DNA of 64,000 nucleotides from Streptomyces cyaneus (GCF_004028635.1 NZ_RQJW01000012.1:1-64000); one strand, 5' to 3'. Counted from the stretch's first letter, positions 25,000 through 33,492 are shown. Made by a program: numbers and translations. The notes: generated from the sequence alone by a model not told the origin.

Positions 25000-26085
25000 T
25001 CAAGGCCGTCGTACGGCGATGAGTGCCAGGTCGTCCGCCATGCCACCCCCGGAGTGCCTGCGCACCTCCGCCGCGAGCTCGCCGAGCAGCGCGGCCGGCT
25101 CGCGACGGGCGTTGTCCCGTCCCGCGAGCCGGGCCTCGGGGTCGTAGAACCGGTCGTCCTCGTCCCGCGCCTCGGACAAGCCGTCGGTGTACAGCAGCAG
25201 CGTGGCCCCGCCCGGGAAGCCGGCCTCCTGGGCCCGGTCGGGCCAGGTGCCGAGCTCGCCCATGCCGAGCGGCAGGGCCGGCTCGGGGGCGAGCAGTGAG
25301 CGCACGGTGCCGTCGGCGTACAGCAGCAGGGGCGGCGGATGCCCGCGGTTGACGAGGCGCACGATCCCGTTGCCGTGCGGCAGCTCGGCGAGCACGACGG
25401 TGGTGAACCCCTCGGAGGACTCGACCCCCTCGCGCCGGGTGCGCTCGCGCGCCAGCGCCCGCTCCAGCCGCTGTGCGACCGCCTCCAGCGTGGACTCCTG
25501 CTCGGCCGCCTCCCGGAACGCCCCGATGACGACTGCGACCGCCCCGACCGCCCCCATGCCCTTGCCGCGCACGTCCCCCACGACGAGCCGTACGCCGTTC
25601 GGAGTGTCCTGCACGGCGTACAGGTCGCCGCCGATGGAGGCGCCCTCCTGCGCCGCCTCGTACCGTGCCGCGATCTGGAACCCGCCGATCCGCTCGGCCG
25701 GCTCGGGCAGTACGGCGCGCTGGGCGGCCTCGGCGATCTCGCGGGCGGAGGCGAGCCGCTCGTCGCTGCGGCGGACGAGGACGTTGATGAGGACGGCGAG
25801 GACGGAGACGGTGACCACGGTGGCCAGCTCGGTGATCACCTCCGCCCGGGGGGTGCCGCCGAGGATGATGCGGAGCACGAGCAGTACGACGAAGGCGGCG
25901 AGGCCCGTGAGCACCGTGCCGCGCAGCGAGTACAGCGGGGCGGCGACCAGGGGTGCGGCGGTGAAGAAGGGAGCGCCGGTGAATTCGGTGGGCGTGACGT
26001 AGTCGTACGCGCCTCCGGCCGCGATCAGCAGGGCGGGGAGCAGCCGGACGAACCGGCGTGCGTACGAGATCCGCCGTTCCTCCAC
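25000..26085 (-). CDS. membrane-bound SpoIIE-type serine phosphatase
   Basis: The ~361-residue protein has three or four hydrophobic helices in the first ~120 residues (LLPALLIAAGGAYDYV, GLAAFVVLLVLRIIL, VVTVSVLAVLINVLV). A cytoplasmic PP2C/SpoIIE phosphatase follows (~150-355; GGDLYAVQDT, GDVRGKGMGA, LLLYTDGLSEARDEDD, MADDLALIAV). It would dephosphorylate an anti-anti-sigma or similar partner. The frame extends to a GTG at 26157, but that lies inside the terminator hairpin of the upstream tRNA, so GTG 26085 (VEERRISYARR) is preferred. It has no kinase domain, unlike the paralogue at 2770. Confidence 0.85.
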   Translation of the reverse strand: MEERRISYARRFVRLLPALLIAAGGAYDYVTPTEFTGAPFFTAAPLVAAPLYSLRGTVLTGLAAFVVLLVLRIILGGTPRAEVITELATVVTVSVLAVLINVLVRRSDERLASAREIAEAAQRAVLPEPAERIGGFQIAARYEAAQEGASIGGDLYAVQDTPNGVRLVVGDVRGKGMGAVGAVAVVIGAFREAAEQESTLEAVAQRLERALARERTRREGVESSEGFTTVVLAELPHGNGIVRLVNRGHPPPLLLYADGTVRSLLAPEPALPLGMGELGTWPDRAQEAGFPGGATLLLYTDGLSEARDEDDRFYDPEARLAGRDNARREPAALLGELAAEVRRHSGGGMADDLALIAVRRP

Positions 26086-26156
26086 CTCACCAGGGTTGCC
26101 GAAGCGGAGGCGGGGAGCGAGTGGTGTGGGCCGACCGGACGAGGGCTGGGAAAACA

Positions 26157-26191
26157 CTCAGGGCCGGAACTGAATCAGTTCCGGCCCTGAG
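26157..26191 (-). terminator. terminator downstream of tRNA-fMet
   Basis: Perfect 17-bp arms (26157-26173 and 26175-26191; core AGGGCCGGAACTGA) are separated by one base. It lies directly 3' of the tRNA on the minus strand and is followed there by GTGTTTTCC, a short T-run. Confidence 0.85.
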
Positions 26192-26198
26192 CCTTCAG

Positions 26199-26272
26199 TA
26201 GCGGGGACAGGATTTGAACCTGCGACCTCTGGGTTATGAGCCCAGCGAGCTACCGAGCTGCTCCACCCCGCG
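26199..26272 (-). tRNA. initiator tRNA-fMet (CAT)
   Basis: The minus-strand cloverleaf has acceptor CGCGGGG/CCCCGC and anticodon loop CTCATAA. The three consecutive G-C pairs (GGG...CCC) in the anticodon stem and the unpaired first base identify the initiator rather than the elongator. T-arm GGTTCAAATCC. CCA is not encoded. Confidence 0.95.
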
Positions 26273-26328
26273 GCGATGACTCAATAGTACGCCATCCGCA
26301 GGACACAAAGCACACGCCTTTCCCGGCG

Positions 26329-27465
26329 TCACGGCAGAAGGTGACTATTCGGGGCCTTTGCCCGTTCCTCGTACTCCGGCAGGACCAGGACATCCACCCC
26401 CTCCCCCGCCAGCAGCCCACTCCCGTCGGCCGCCACCACGAACGTGTCCGGCTCCCGCCAGGCCGTCACCACCCGACGCACCCCCGCCGCCAGGATCAGC
26501 CGCGCACAGGGCGCCGGCCGAGAGGCCCGCCGGGTACACGGCTCCAGGCTGCTGTACACCGTGGCCGACGCCAGCCTCGGATCGTCGGCCGCGACCTTCG
26601 CGAGTGCCGCCTCCTCCGCGTGCGCCACGGGATCGTCGCCCTCCCTGGAGTACCCGCGCGCCAGCTCGGTCCCGTCGGCCGCCACCACCACCGCTCCGAC
26701 GCTGAAGGCCGTCTCCGACGGCGGGCACTGCGCCGCCAGGTCACACGCCAGGGCCAGCCAGTGCCGATCCGCGGCGGCGGGAAGGACACCGGCGCCGGGT
26801 GCCGTCGGCTCGTAGCGCATCAGGACGACGTCCTCGATCCGCCGTGTCTCCAGCAGCCGCAGCCGGCCGCTCTGATACCCACCCGGCCCGAACAGCCGCG
26901 GTGCGTCCGGGTCCCCCACGAACAGCGGCGCCAGCACCAGCTGCACCTCGTCCGCGAGCCCCTGCTGAAGTAGCTGGGTGTGGATCGTGCCGCCGCCCTC
27001 GACCATCAGCCGCTCGACGCCGCGCACCTCGCGCAGGTGCTCCAGCAGCCCCCGCCAGTCCAGCTCGGCGCCCAGTGCGACCACGTCCGCCGCGACCGGC
27101 GTCCGTCGCAGCCGCTCCGCGCCCTTCTCGGTCGTGTAGACGACCTTCTCGCCGCCCGTGTGCCAGAAGTTCGCCGTGGGATCCAGCTCGCCGGACGCGC
27201 TGACCGTGACCTTCAGTGGATACTCCGGCTTCCCGGCCGCCACCCGCGCGGCCCGCCGCTCGGCCGAGTTCACCAGCAGCCGCGGATTGTCCGCCCGGAT
27301 GGTGCCGGCGCCGATGAGGATCGCGTCCACTGACGCCCGTACCTCGTCGACCCGGTCGAAGTCGGCCGGGCTGGACAGCAGCAGGCGCTCGGGGGTGGTG
27401 TCGTCGAGGTAGCCGTCCAGCGAGACCGCGGCGGACAGCAGGACGTAGGGGTACGACGGGGACAT
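26329..27465 (-). CDS. RibD-like pyrimidine reductase-deaminase with inverted domain order
   Basis: The 378-residue protein has the RibD/RibG reductase fold first (~5-220; LSAAVSLDGYLDD, ILIGAGTIRADNPRLLV, MVEGGGTIHTQLL). A zinc cytidine-deaminase-like domain comes second (~235-375; VAHAEEAALAKV and EPCTRRASRPAPCARLI). Standard bacterial RibD has the deaminase first. The two activities would convert the GTP cyclohydrolase II product toward 5-amino-6-ribitylamino-uracil. It is divergent from a MarR gene, with the shared operator at 27517-27531, and ribA follows that gene. AGGGAG precedes ATG 27465. It may serve riboflavin or a related pteridine/deazaflavin-type metabolite. Confidence 0.82.
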   Translation of the reverse strand: MSPSYPYVLLSAAVSLDGYLDDTTPERLLLSSPADFDRVDEVRASVDAILIGAGTIRADNPRLLVNSAERRAARVAAGKPEYPLKVTVSASGELDPTANFWHTGGEKVVYTTEKGAERLRRTPVAADVVALGAELDWRGLLEHLREVRGVERLMVEGGGTIHTQLLQQGLADEVQLVLAPLFVGDPDAPRLFGPGGYQSGRLRLLETRRIEDVVLMRYEPTAPGAGVLPAAADRHWLALACDLAAQCPPSETAFSVGAVVVAADGTELARGYSREGDDPVAHAEEAALAKVAADDPRLASATVYSSLEPCTRRASRPAPCARLILAAGVRRVVTAWREPDTFVVAADGSGLLAGEGVDVLVLPEYEERAKAPNSHLLP

Positions 27466-27516
27466 GGGCGCGCTCCCTTTCGGAGCCGGAGTGAGACTGT
27501 GACAAGGCGGGGCTTG

Positions 27517-27531
27517 GTTCAAGTTTGAAAC
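27517..27531. promoter_or_regulatory. MarR operator 1
   Basis: GTTCAAGTTTGAAAC is a near-perfect palindrome (TTCAA-GT-TTGAA) between the divergent RibD-like and MarR genes. It matches two sites before ribA (28084-28099 and 28125-28146), sharing the TTCAAatyTGAA core. TTGAAAC/AAACTAC nearby may be part of the promoters. Confidence 0.6.
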
Positions 27532-27548
27532 AAAACTACACTGGCCGT

Positions 27549-28064
27549 ATGACGACTCGCTGGCTCACCCCCGAGGAGCAACGCGCCTGGCGCGCGTACA
27601 TCGGCGCCGTCCTCCTCGTCGAGGACGCGCTGGACCGGCAGCTCCAGCAGGAGGCCGGCATGCCTCACATGTACTACTCCATCCTCTCCACCCTGTCCGA
27701 GTCCCCGGAACGCCGCCTGAGGATGACCGATCTCGCGGAACGGCTGAAGATCACCCGCAGCCGGCTGACGTACGCCGTGACCCGCCTGGAGAAGGACGGC
27801 CTGGTGCGGCGCGAGGACTGCCGCTGGGACAAGCGGGGCAGCGTGGCAGCCCTCACCGACGAGGGGATGCGGGTCCTGGAGCGCGCGGCCCCGGGCCATG
27901 TCGAAACCGTACGGTCACTGCTCTTCGACCGGCTGAGCCCGGAGCAGGTCGGGCAGCTGGAGGAGATCTTCACCGCGGTCGGCGAGGGGTTCCAAGGGGA
28001 CAGCGCACACGCCACCGCGGATGAGGTGCCGTGGCGGCGGCGCTCCTCCAAGTCCTGTTCGTGA
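27549..28064 (+). CDS. MarR-family regulator of the riboflavin-type module
   Basis: The 171-residue MarR winged-helix protein has its recognition helix in LAERLKITRSRLTYAVTRLE and wing VRREDCRWDKRGSVAALT. ATG 27549 follows the promoter region, and the frame can be read from 27525 without support. It is flanked on both sides by the same palindromic operator, so it probably represses itself, the divergent RibD-like gene and ribA. The ligand could be a flavin or pathway intermediate; that is inference. Confidence 0.88.
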   Translation: MTTRWLTPEEQRAWRAYIGAVLLVEDALDRQLQQEAGMPHMYYSILSTLSESPERRLRMTDLAERLKITRSRLTYAVTRLEKDGLVRREDCRWDKRGSVAALTDEGMRVLERAAPGHVETVRSLLFDRLSPEQVGQLEEIFTAVGEGFQGDSAHATADEVPWRRRSSKSCS

Positions 28065-28081
28065 CCTGCGTGACAAACTTG

Positions 28082-28146
28082 TTGCTTCAAATTTAAAGCA
28101 TGGGGTAGGGTCCTGGACCGAGGAGCTGCTTCAAATCTGAAGCAGC
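28082..28146 (+). promoter_or_regulatory. ribA promoter with MarR operators 2 and 3
   Basis: TTGCTT (28082-28087) and TAGGGT (28106-28111) with 18 bp between form a promoter. GCTTCAAATTTAAAGC (28084-28099) overlaps the -35 and spacer. GCTGCTTCA-AATC-TGAAGCAGC (28125-28146) is a perfect 9-bp-arm palindrome just downstream of the start point. Both share the core of operator 1 beyond the MarR gene. Confidence 0.6.
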
Positions 28147-28176
28147 TGACCCACGTACGGAACCCGGAGAACCCGC

Positions 28177-28821
28177 ATGCCCGACTTCACCGCCGCCGCC
28201 ACCCAGCGCGCCCGTGTCCGGGTCCCGCTGCGCTTCCACGACGGTTACTCCGTAGACGCCGAGCTGGTCACCTTCCACGGCCTGACCGACGGCCAGGAGC
28301 ACGTGGCCGTCGTCCTCGGCGACCCGGCCCCCGGCAGCACCCCGCTGGTCCGGCTGCACTCCGAGTGCCTGACCGGCGACGTCTTCGGCTCGGCCCGCTG
28401 CGACTGCGGCCCCCAGCTGCGCGAGGCCGTCGAGCGCATCGCCGAGCGCGGTGGCGTGCTGCTGTACCTGCGTCAGGAGGGCCGCGGCATCGGGCTCTAC
28501 AACAAGCTGGACGCGTACGCCCTCCAGGACCAGGGCCTCGACACCTACGCCGCCAACGCCGCCCTGGGCCTGCCCGAGGACGCCCGCGACTACACGGCGG
28601 CCGCCCAGATGCTCACCGCCCTCGGCATCGGCGAACTGGACCTGCTCTCCAACAACCCCGACAAGGCCGACCAGTTGCGCGCCCTCGGCATCGAGGTCCA
28701 GGGCCGCGTCCCCACCGGCGTCTTCGCCACCCCGGACAACGTCCGCTACCTGCGCGCGAAGGTCCTGCAGACCCAGCACACGCTGCCGCTGGGGGACCTG
28801 GCAGGGCTCAGCGTGGGCTGA
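28177..28821 (+). CDS. ribA: GTP cyclohydrolase II
   Basis: The 214-residue zinc enzyme opens GTP to 2,5-diamino-6-ribosylamino-pyrimidinone phosphate, the first step to riboflavin. The zinc cysteines are in RLHSECLTGDVFGSARCDCG and the catalytic loop is LRQEGRGIGLYNKLDAYALQ. The Tyr in KLDAY corresponds to E. coli Tyr105; S. coelicolor paralogues with Met there stop at a formamidopyrimidine, so this copy is predicted to be canonical. It is a stand-alone enzyme, not fused to RibB. It is likely one of several RibA paralogues, dedicated to this MarR-controlled module. Confidence 0.92.
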   Translation: MPDFTAAATQRARVRVPLRFHDGYSVDAELVTFHGLTDGQEHVAVVLGDPAPGSTPLVRLHSECLTGDVFGSARCDCGPQLREAVERIAERGGVLLYLRQEGRGIGLYNKLDAYALQDQGLDTYAANAALGLPEDARDYTAAAQMLTALGIGELDLLSNNPDKADQLRALGIEVQGRVPTGVFATPDNVRYLRAKVLQTQHTLPLGDLAGLSVG

Positions 28822-28837
28822 GTGAGGGCAACGGGAA

Positions 28838-28870
28838 AGGGGCGGGTGTCCGGATCGGACACCCGCCCCT
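28838..28870. terminator. bidirectional terminator ribA / subtilase
   Basis: Perfect 15-bp arms AGGGGCGGGTGTCCG (28838-28852) and its complement (28856-28870) have a 3-nt loop. It lies 16 bp after the ribA stop and ~46 bp from the end of the convergent subtilase gene. Confidence 0.85.
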
Positions 28871-28916
28871 CAGCCATGCGTCATACGACCACGACTAACT
28901 ACGACTACGAGTACGA

Positions 28917-31900
28917 CTACGGCGTGACCTTCTCGATCGTCACCCCGCCGACACCCGCGGTCGTCCCGCGCGTGTCCACCAGCCGTACCTCGCCGAAGAG
29001 CTGCCGGCCCTCGGGCACGGCCCGCGCGACCGTGACGCTCGCCGTCACCTTCGCCGAGTCGCCCGTGCCCAGCTTCACCGGCGTCGACTCGTCGACGGTG
29101 ACCGAGCCGAGCGCGGAGGAGAAGAACGCGTCCCGGTAGTCGAACTCGGTCTTGCCGGACGGCACCTCGAAGCCGACGACCTCGACGGTGTACTTGCCGG
29201 CGGCCGGGTCGGCGATGGAGACGGCCTCCTCGGAGTCGCCGTCCGCGGACTGGCCGACGAGGTTGCCCTCGGCGTCGTACACGTTCAGGTCGAGGTCGGA
29301 GGCCAGGTCGGAGACCTTGCCGATGGCGACGTCCAGCGACGTGGTGCCCTCGGGCACCTCGATGGTGCTGGTCTGCGTCTCACCGTCGGCGATGGTCGGC
29401 CGCGCGGTCTTCGACGAGCCGAGCGCGCCGCCCTTGAGCTTGCCCTCCACGGCCGCCAGCTTGTTGGTCACCGTCCAGGAGGCGGCGACCGGAGTACCGA
29501 CCTTGGCCTCCGGCACGGTCACGGACGCCGGGTCGAAGGACGCGCCGTACACGGTGGCGTTCAGCTTGTACGGGTTGTCCAGCAGTGCCGACGTGCGGCG
29601 CGCGTCGACCTCGATCTCCCAGACGCCGGGCAGCGGGTCCTCGTAGGAGGCGATGTCCGTCGTGGTGGGGTCGTTGTCGGCGACCGGGGTGCCGTACGGG
29701 CTGATGGCGCTGAACAGCGTCCGGCTGCCCTCCTTCAGCCCGCCCAGCGTGACCTGGAGCGACTTGGTGCCCTCCGGGACGGTCACGAAGTACGACTTGA
29801 AGTTGTTGCGCTGCACCGAGCCCGAGGCGGTGAAGGTGTGCTGGACCGGCGTGGAGACCACGACGGTGTTCAGGATCTGCTTGTCGACGCCCACCGTCCT
29901 CGGGTCGTCGGCCTGAAGGATCGCGCTCTTGATGCCCGCGTGCTTCGGCGCGGCCTGGACCTTGACGGTCACCGCCTTGTTCAGCGGCAGGTCGACGACC
30001 TTCGGGCCCACGATCGAGAAGGTGCGCGCCTTGTTGTTCGCCAGGCGCAGGGTGTGCGGGAGCGAGCCGGCGGGGCCGGACGTACGGGTGATGGTGACGT
30101 CGTACGTCTTCTTCTGGCCGGCCTTGAGGCCGCCCTCACGGTCGTAGATGCCCGTGCCGAAGCCCGGGGTCTTCAGCGCCTGGTCGAGCGCGGTGTCGAC
30201 CGGGGCCTTCACGGCGTAGTCATGGGCGGTGGCGCCCGCCTTGACGGCCTTCCAGGCGTCGCCGACGTCGATGAGGCCGGCACCCTCCTCGTACGCCTGG
30301 AGTCCCTCGATGTGGTGGGCCGTCGAGGTGAGAGCGGTGCGCAGCTTCTCGGGCGTCAGCTTGATGCCCCGCTGCTTGGCGGCGCTCAGCAGCAGCGCGC
30401 TCGCGCCCGCCGTCTGCGGGGACGCCATCGAGGTGCCGTTGTACATGGCGTAGCCGGCGGGCAGCTGCCAGCCCGCCTCGGCGATCGGCGAGCCGGGCAT
30501 CCAGGCCGGGATCGTGCTCACGGCGGAGCCGGGGGCGACGACGGTCGGGGTGAAGCCGCCGTCCTCACGCGGGCCGCGCGAGGAGAAGTTGAACAGCTGG
30601 TACTTGTTCGCCACGCCACTGCCGTAGTTGGCGGCGAAGGTCTCCTTGGAGACGCCGGCGCCGACCGAGATGACCTTGTCGGCCAGGCCCGGGTCGCCGA
30701 TGGTGTTGGCGCCGGGGCCGGAGTTGCCGGCGGAGATGACGAGCTGGACGCCGTAGGTGTCGATGAGCCGCGTGTAGAGCTCGGCGCGGGCGTTGTTGCC
30801 GTCGTTCAGCGGGGGCAGGCCGCCGATGGACATGTTGACGACGTCGACGCCACGGTTGACGACGAGGTCGATCATGCCCTCGGTGAGCGCGACGTTCGAG
30901 CAGCCCGGGCCGAAGATGCAGGCCCGCGCGGAGACGATCTTCGCGCCGGGGGCGGCACCGTTCATCTTGCCGCCGAACATGCCGTTGGCGGCGGTGATGC
31001 CGGCCACGTGGCTGCCGTGCGAACCGGCGGTGAGGCCGATGTTGACGAAGTCGGCCTTCTTGCCGACCCAGTCGCCGCCCAGCGGGTCCATCGGGACGTC
31101 CTTGCGGACCTCCACGACGAAGTCCTGCGTCTCGGGGATGTCGGTGGCCGGGTCGTCCGTGCCGAAGTGGCCGACCTGATGCCCGTCCTTGTAGGGCTTC
31201 ATCGGCGTGTCGTCGGTGAAGTCACCGTTGTCGTCGACGTCGACGGTCACGGTCCCGGCGGCCGGGTCGTACAGCACACCCCAGTCGTCGGTGGTGTCGC
31301 CGTCGCGGTTGACGTCACCGTCGGCGTCGCCGTCCGTGACCTTGCCCTGGTTGGTGACGGCCTCGCGGAAGGTGCTGATCAGGTGCGAGCCCTCGGGCGC
31401 CTTCCAGCTCTTGCCGCCGTAGGTGAAGGCCGGCCCGGAGACGGAGGTGGTCATCGCCCGCCAGGTGCCGTCGCCGTCGACGATGGGGTCGGTGGCGGTC
31501 ACCCAGTCGACGATCTTGCGCTCACCGGTCGTCGTCTTCTGCAGCGCGGGGCTAGCGAGGTCGACACCGGTGTCGAGGACGCCGATGGTGACCCCGCGCC
31601 CGTCGGCCTTCGGGTTCTTCTTCACGAAGTCGACGGCGCCCGTCTCGAAGGACGGGTTGTACGGGTTCTTCGCGGGGGTGCTCTTGTCCGGGCCGGGGTA
31701 GGTGGCCGCGGACGCACCCGCCTTGCTGCCGCTGTCGAGGCTCGGCTCCTCCAGGGGTATTTCGTTCCGCAGGTCGATGGCCTGCACGGAGGAGAGCTTC
31801 GCGGCGGCCGCGATGGCCGAGTCCGCCTTGGCGGTCGGCACCGTGGCCCGTACGTAGCCGAGCTTGTCGTACGTACGGCCCACGGAGCCGCCCTTGATCG

Positions 31901-32195
31901 CGTCCAGCTCCGCGGCGACCTTCTCGGTCTGCCCGGGCGCCGTGGCGATCATCATCGTGACGGTCTTGTCGCGCTGTGCCTTGGCCTCCGCGAGGAGGTC
32001 GGCGTCGTCCGAACCGAGCTTGTCGTGCGCGGACTTGACGCCGGGGTCGGCCGCGGTGGCGGGTGAGCCGTCCGCGGCGAGGGCGAGGGGTATGGGCCCT
32101 GCCGCGGAGAGCGCGGCGACGAGGCCCGCGGCCACGGCGATACGGGCGACGCGTGTCGCGCCCGGTATCGGGGCCGGGTGGGGGGTGGTGGGCAT
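28917..32195 (-). CDS. secreted S8 (subtilisin-like) serine protease
   Basis: The 1092-residue extracellular protease has a signal peptide (~1-42; IAVAAGLVAALSAAGPIPLALA) and a propeptide. The catalytic domain is ~175-600, with Asp in GVLDTGVDLA, His in GSHGSHVAGITA, oxyanion Asn in VISAGNSGPG and Ser in YNGTSMASPQTAG. A long insertion rich in Asp (DGDADGDVNRDGDTTDDWG) between Asp and His could bind calcium. The C-terminal third contains two pre-peptidase (PPC-like) beta domains. ATG 32195 is the last start before the signal peptide. Likely role: extracellular protein degradation or mycelium remodelling. Confidence 0.92.
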   Translation of the reverse strand: MPTTPHPAPIPGATRVARIAVAAGLVAALSAAGPIPLALAADGSPATAADPGVKSAHDKLGSDDADLLAEAKAQRDKTVTMMIATAPGQTEKVAAELDAIKGGSVGRTYDKLGYVRATVPTAKADSAIAAAAKLSSVQAIDLRNEIPLEEPSLDSGSKAGASAATYPGPDKSTPAKNPYNPSFETGAVDFVKKNPKADGRGVTIGVLDTGVDLASPALQKTTTGERKIVDWVTATDPIVDGDGTWRAMTTSVSGPAFTYGGKSWKAPEGSHLISTFREAVTNQGKVTDGDADGDVNRDGDTTDDWGVLYDPAAGTVTVDVDDNGDFTDDTPMKPYKDGHQVGHFGTDDPATDIPETQDFVVEVRKDVPMDPLGGDWVGKKADFVNIGLTAGSHGSHVAGITAANGMFGGKMNGAAPGAKIVSARACIFGPGCSNVALTEGMIDLVVNRGVDVVNMSIGGLPPLNDGNNARAELYTRLIDTYGVQLVISAGNSGPGANTIGDPGLADKVISVGAGVSKETFAANYGSGVANKYQLFNFSSRGPREDGGFTPTVVAPGSAVSTIPAWMPGSPIAEAGWQLPAGYAMYNGTSMASPQTAGASALLLSAAKQRGIKLTPEKLRTALTSTAHHIEGLQAYEEGAGLIDVGDAWKAVKAGATAHDYAVKAPVDTALDQALKTPGFGTGIYDREGGLKAGQKKTYDVTITRTSGPAGSLPHTLRLANNKARTFSIVGPKVVDLPLNKAVTVKVQAAPKHAGIKSAILQADDPRTVGVDKQILNTVVVSTPVQHTFTASGSVQRNNFKSYFVTVPEGTKSLQVTLGGLKEGSRTLFSAISPYGTPVADNDPTTTDIASYEDPLPGVWEIEVDARRTSALLDNPYKLNATVYGASFDPASVTVPEAKVGTPVAASWTVTNKLAAVEGKLKGGALGSSKTARPTIADGETQTSTIEVPEGTTSLDVAIGKVSDLASDLDLNVYDAEGNLVGQSADGDSEEAVSIADPAAGKYTVEVVGFEVPSGKTEFDYRDAFFSSALGSVTVDESTPVKLGTGDSAKVTASVTVARAVPEGRQLFGEVRLVDTRGTTAGVGGVTIEKVTP

Positions 32196-32437
32196 GGTGA
32201 TCCCTGGTGCTGAAGGAACGTAGACGTCGGCGGCCGTATCGAGCACCTTCGACCGCCGCGGTCCGGAATGTGATCCCGGATGATCGCCCAGCTTCCCTCA
32301 AGGGACCGATTTCTGTTGATAGTTCAGCGAGCGGAGATCGCCGACTGGCACAAACTCGCCATGCGTCACGGGGGACTTATCGGGCCAGGCTGTGACATTC
32401 CTGTGAGGCGGGCCGGTGACGACTCCCCGAGGGCCCG

Positions 32438-33223
32438 TCAGCCCAGCTGGACCCGGTCGATCAGCCCCGCCTCGGTGAACGCGGCCACCAGCTCGTCGCG
32501 GCCCTCGGTGAAGTGGGCCCAACTGTCGAAGTGGACGGGGACGATCCGACGCGCCCCGAGGATCTGGGCGGCCTCCACGGCCCGGGCACTGTCGAGGGTG
32601 AGCAACCGGCGGTCGAGCACGGCCGTGCGGGCGGCGCCGGCGAAGAGGACGGCGGTGTCCACCGGCCCGAACCGGTCGGCGATCTCCTTGACCGGCCCGA
32701 GCTGGGCGTTGTCGCCGCTGACGTACACCGTGGGCAGACCGTCCCCGGTCAGCACGAAGCCGACGACCTGACCGACGACCGCTTCGAGTTCCTCCCGCTC
32801 CCCCGGGCCGTGCAGTGCGGGCACCCCGGTCACGGTGATCGTGCCCCCACCGGGCCGGTCCACGGTCACGGACTCCCAGTCCCCCAGTCCCCGAGCGGCA
32901 CCGCCCAGCCGCCTGGCGCCACTTGGCGTGGTCAAGGTCAACGGCACCTCGGAGAGCAGCGCACGGCCGGAGACGTCGAGGTTGTCGGGGTGCTCGTCGT
33001 GCGAGAGCAGAACCACGTCGATCGGCCCGAGCTCGGCGGGCGAGGCGGATGCGGCGGCGGTCTTGGTCAGGGCGCGGCCGCCACCCAGCGGGTAGTCGCC
33101 GGGGGCGTCGAAGGTGGGGTCGGTGAGGAGGCGCAGACCGCCGTACTCGATGAGGGCGGTCGGGCCGCCGAAGACGCGGACGGGGACGGAGACCTGCTCG
33201 CTGGTGGTGCGGTTGGTGACCAT
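32438..33223 (-). CDS. MBL-fold metallo-hydrolase (UlaG-like)
   Basis: The 261-residue cytoplasmic metallo-beta-lactamase-fold protein carries SHDEHPDNLD in place of the classic HxHxDH. His-rich positions follow at GVPALHGPG, VSGDNAQ and VPVHFDSWAHF, consistent with a metal-dependent hydrolase of the UlaG/RomA group. The substrate is unknown. The strikingly regular operator array at 33233-33308 sits immediately upstream, so expression is tightly regulated. No regulator gene adjoins. Confidence 0.82.
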   Translation of the reverse strand: MVTNRTTSEQVSVPVRVFGGPTALIEYGGLRLLTDPTFDAPGDYPLGGGRALTKTAAASASPAELGPIDVVLLSHDEHPDNLDVSGRALLSEVPLTLTTPSGARRLGGAARGLGDWESVTVDRPGGGTITVTGVPALHGPGEREELEAVVGQVVGFVLTGDGLPTVYVSGDNAQLGPVKEIADRFGPVDTAVLFAGAARTAVLDRRLLTLDSARAVEAAQILGARRIVPVHFDSWAHFTEGRDELVAAFTEAGLIDRVQLG

Positions 33224-33232
33224 TCGTCAGAC

Positions 33233-33308
33233 CTCACGGTTGGTGGTTGATGTATCCGTGAGGCACAGCTAACCGCTTCTCACGGATAGGTGCAAGCCAT
33301 ACCGTGAG
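33233..33308 (-). promoter_or_regulatory. four-half-site periodic operator array
   Basis: Seven-base half-sites alternate in orientation: CTCACGG at 33233-33239, CCGTGAG at 33256-33262, CTCACGG at 33279-33285 and CCGTGAG at 33302-33308. Start-to-start spacing is exactly 23 bp and each gap is 16 bp. On the minus strand a possible -35 TTGCAC and -10 TTAGCT (17-bp spacer) fall between the half-sites. Two dimers, or one cooperative tetramer, could bind and control the metallo-hydrolase gene. Confidence 0.65.
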
Positions 33309-33492
33309 AATCCTGTGCGGGACCGAAGTCGACCCAAGGCTGCGGACATTGAGACCCCGTCACACCCGATTGCCCCTCAGGACCCCCATATGGCAGCTCC
33401 GGTGAGCACTGTGGGAGATATCGGATTAGCCTCCCATATGAGCGCAAAGTGGATCTATCAATGGTGCGCTCCAACCAACCCAAGGAGGAGCA

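Noticed and set aside
26086..26157. Start of the second SpoIIE phosphatase at GTG 26157
   Set aside because: That codon lies in the terminator hairpin of tRNA-fMet. The downstream GTG at 26085 is a better start.
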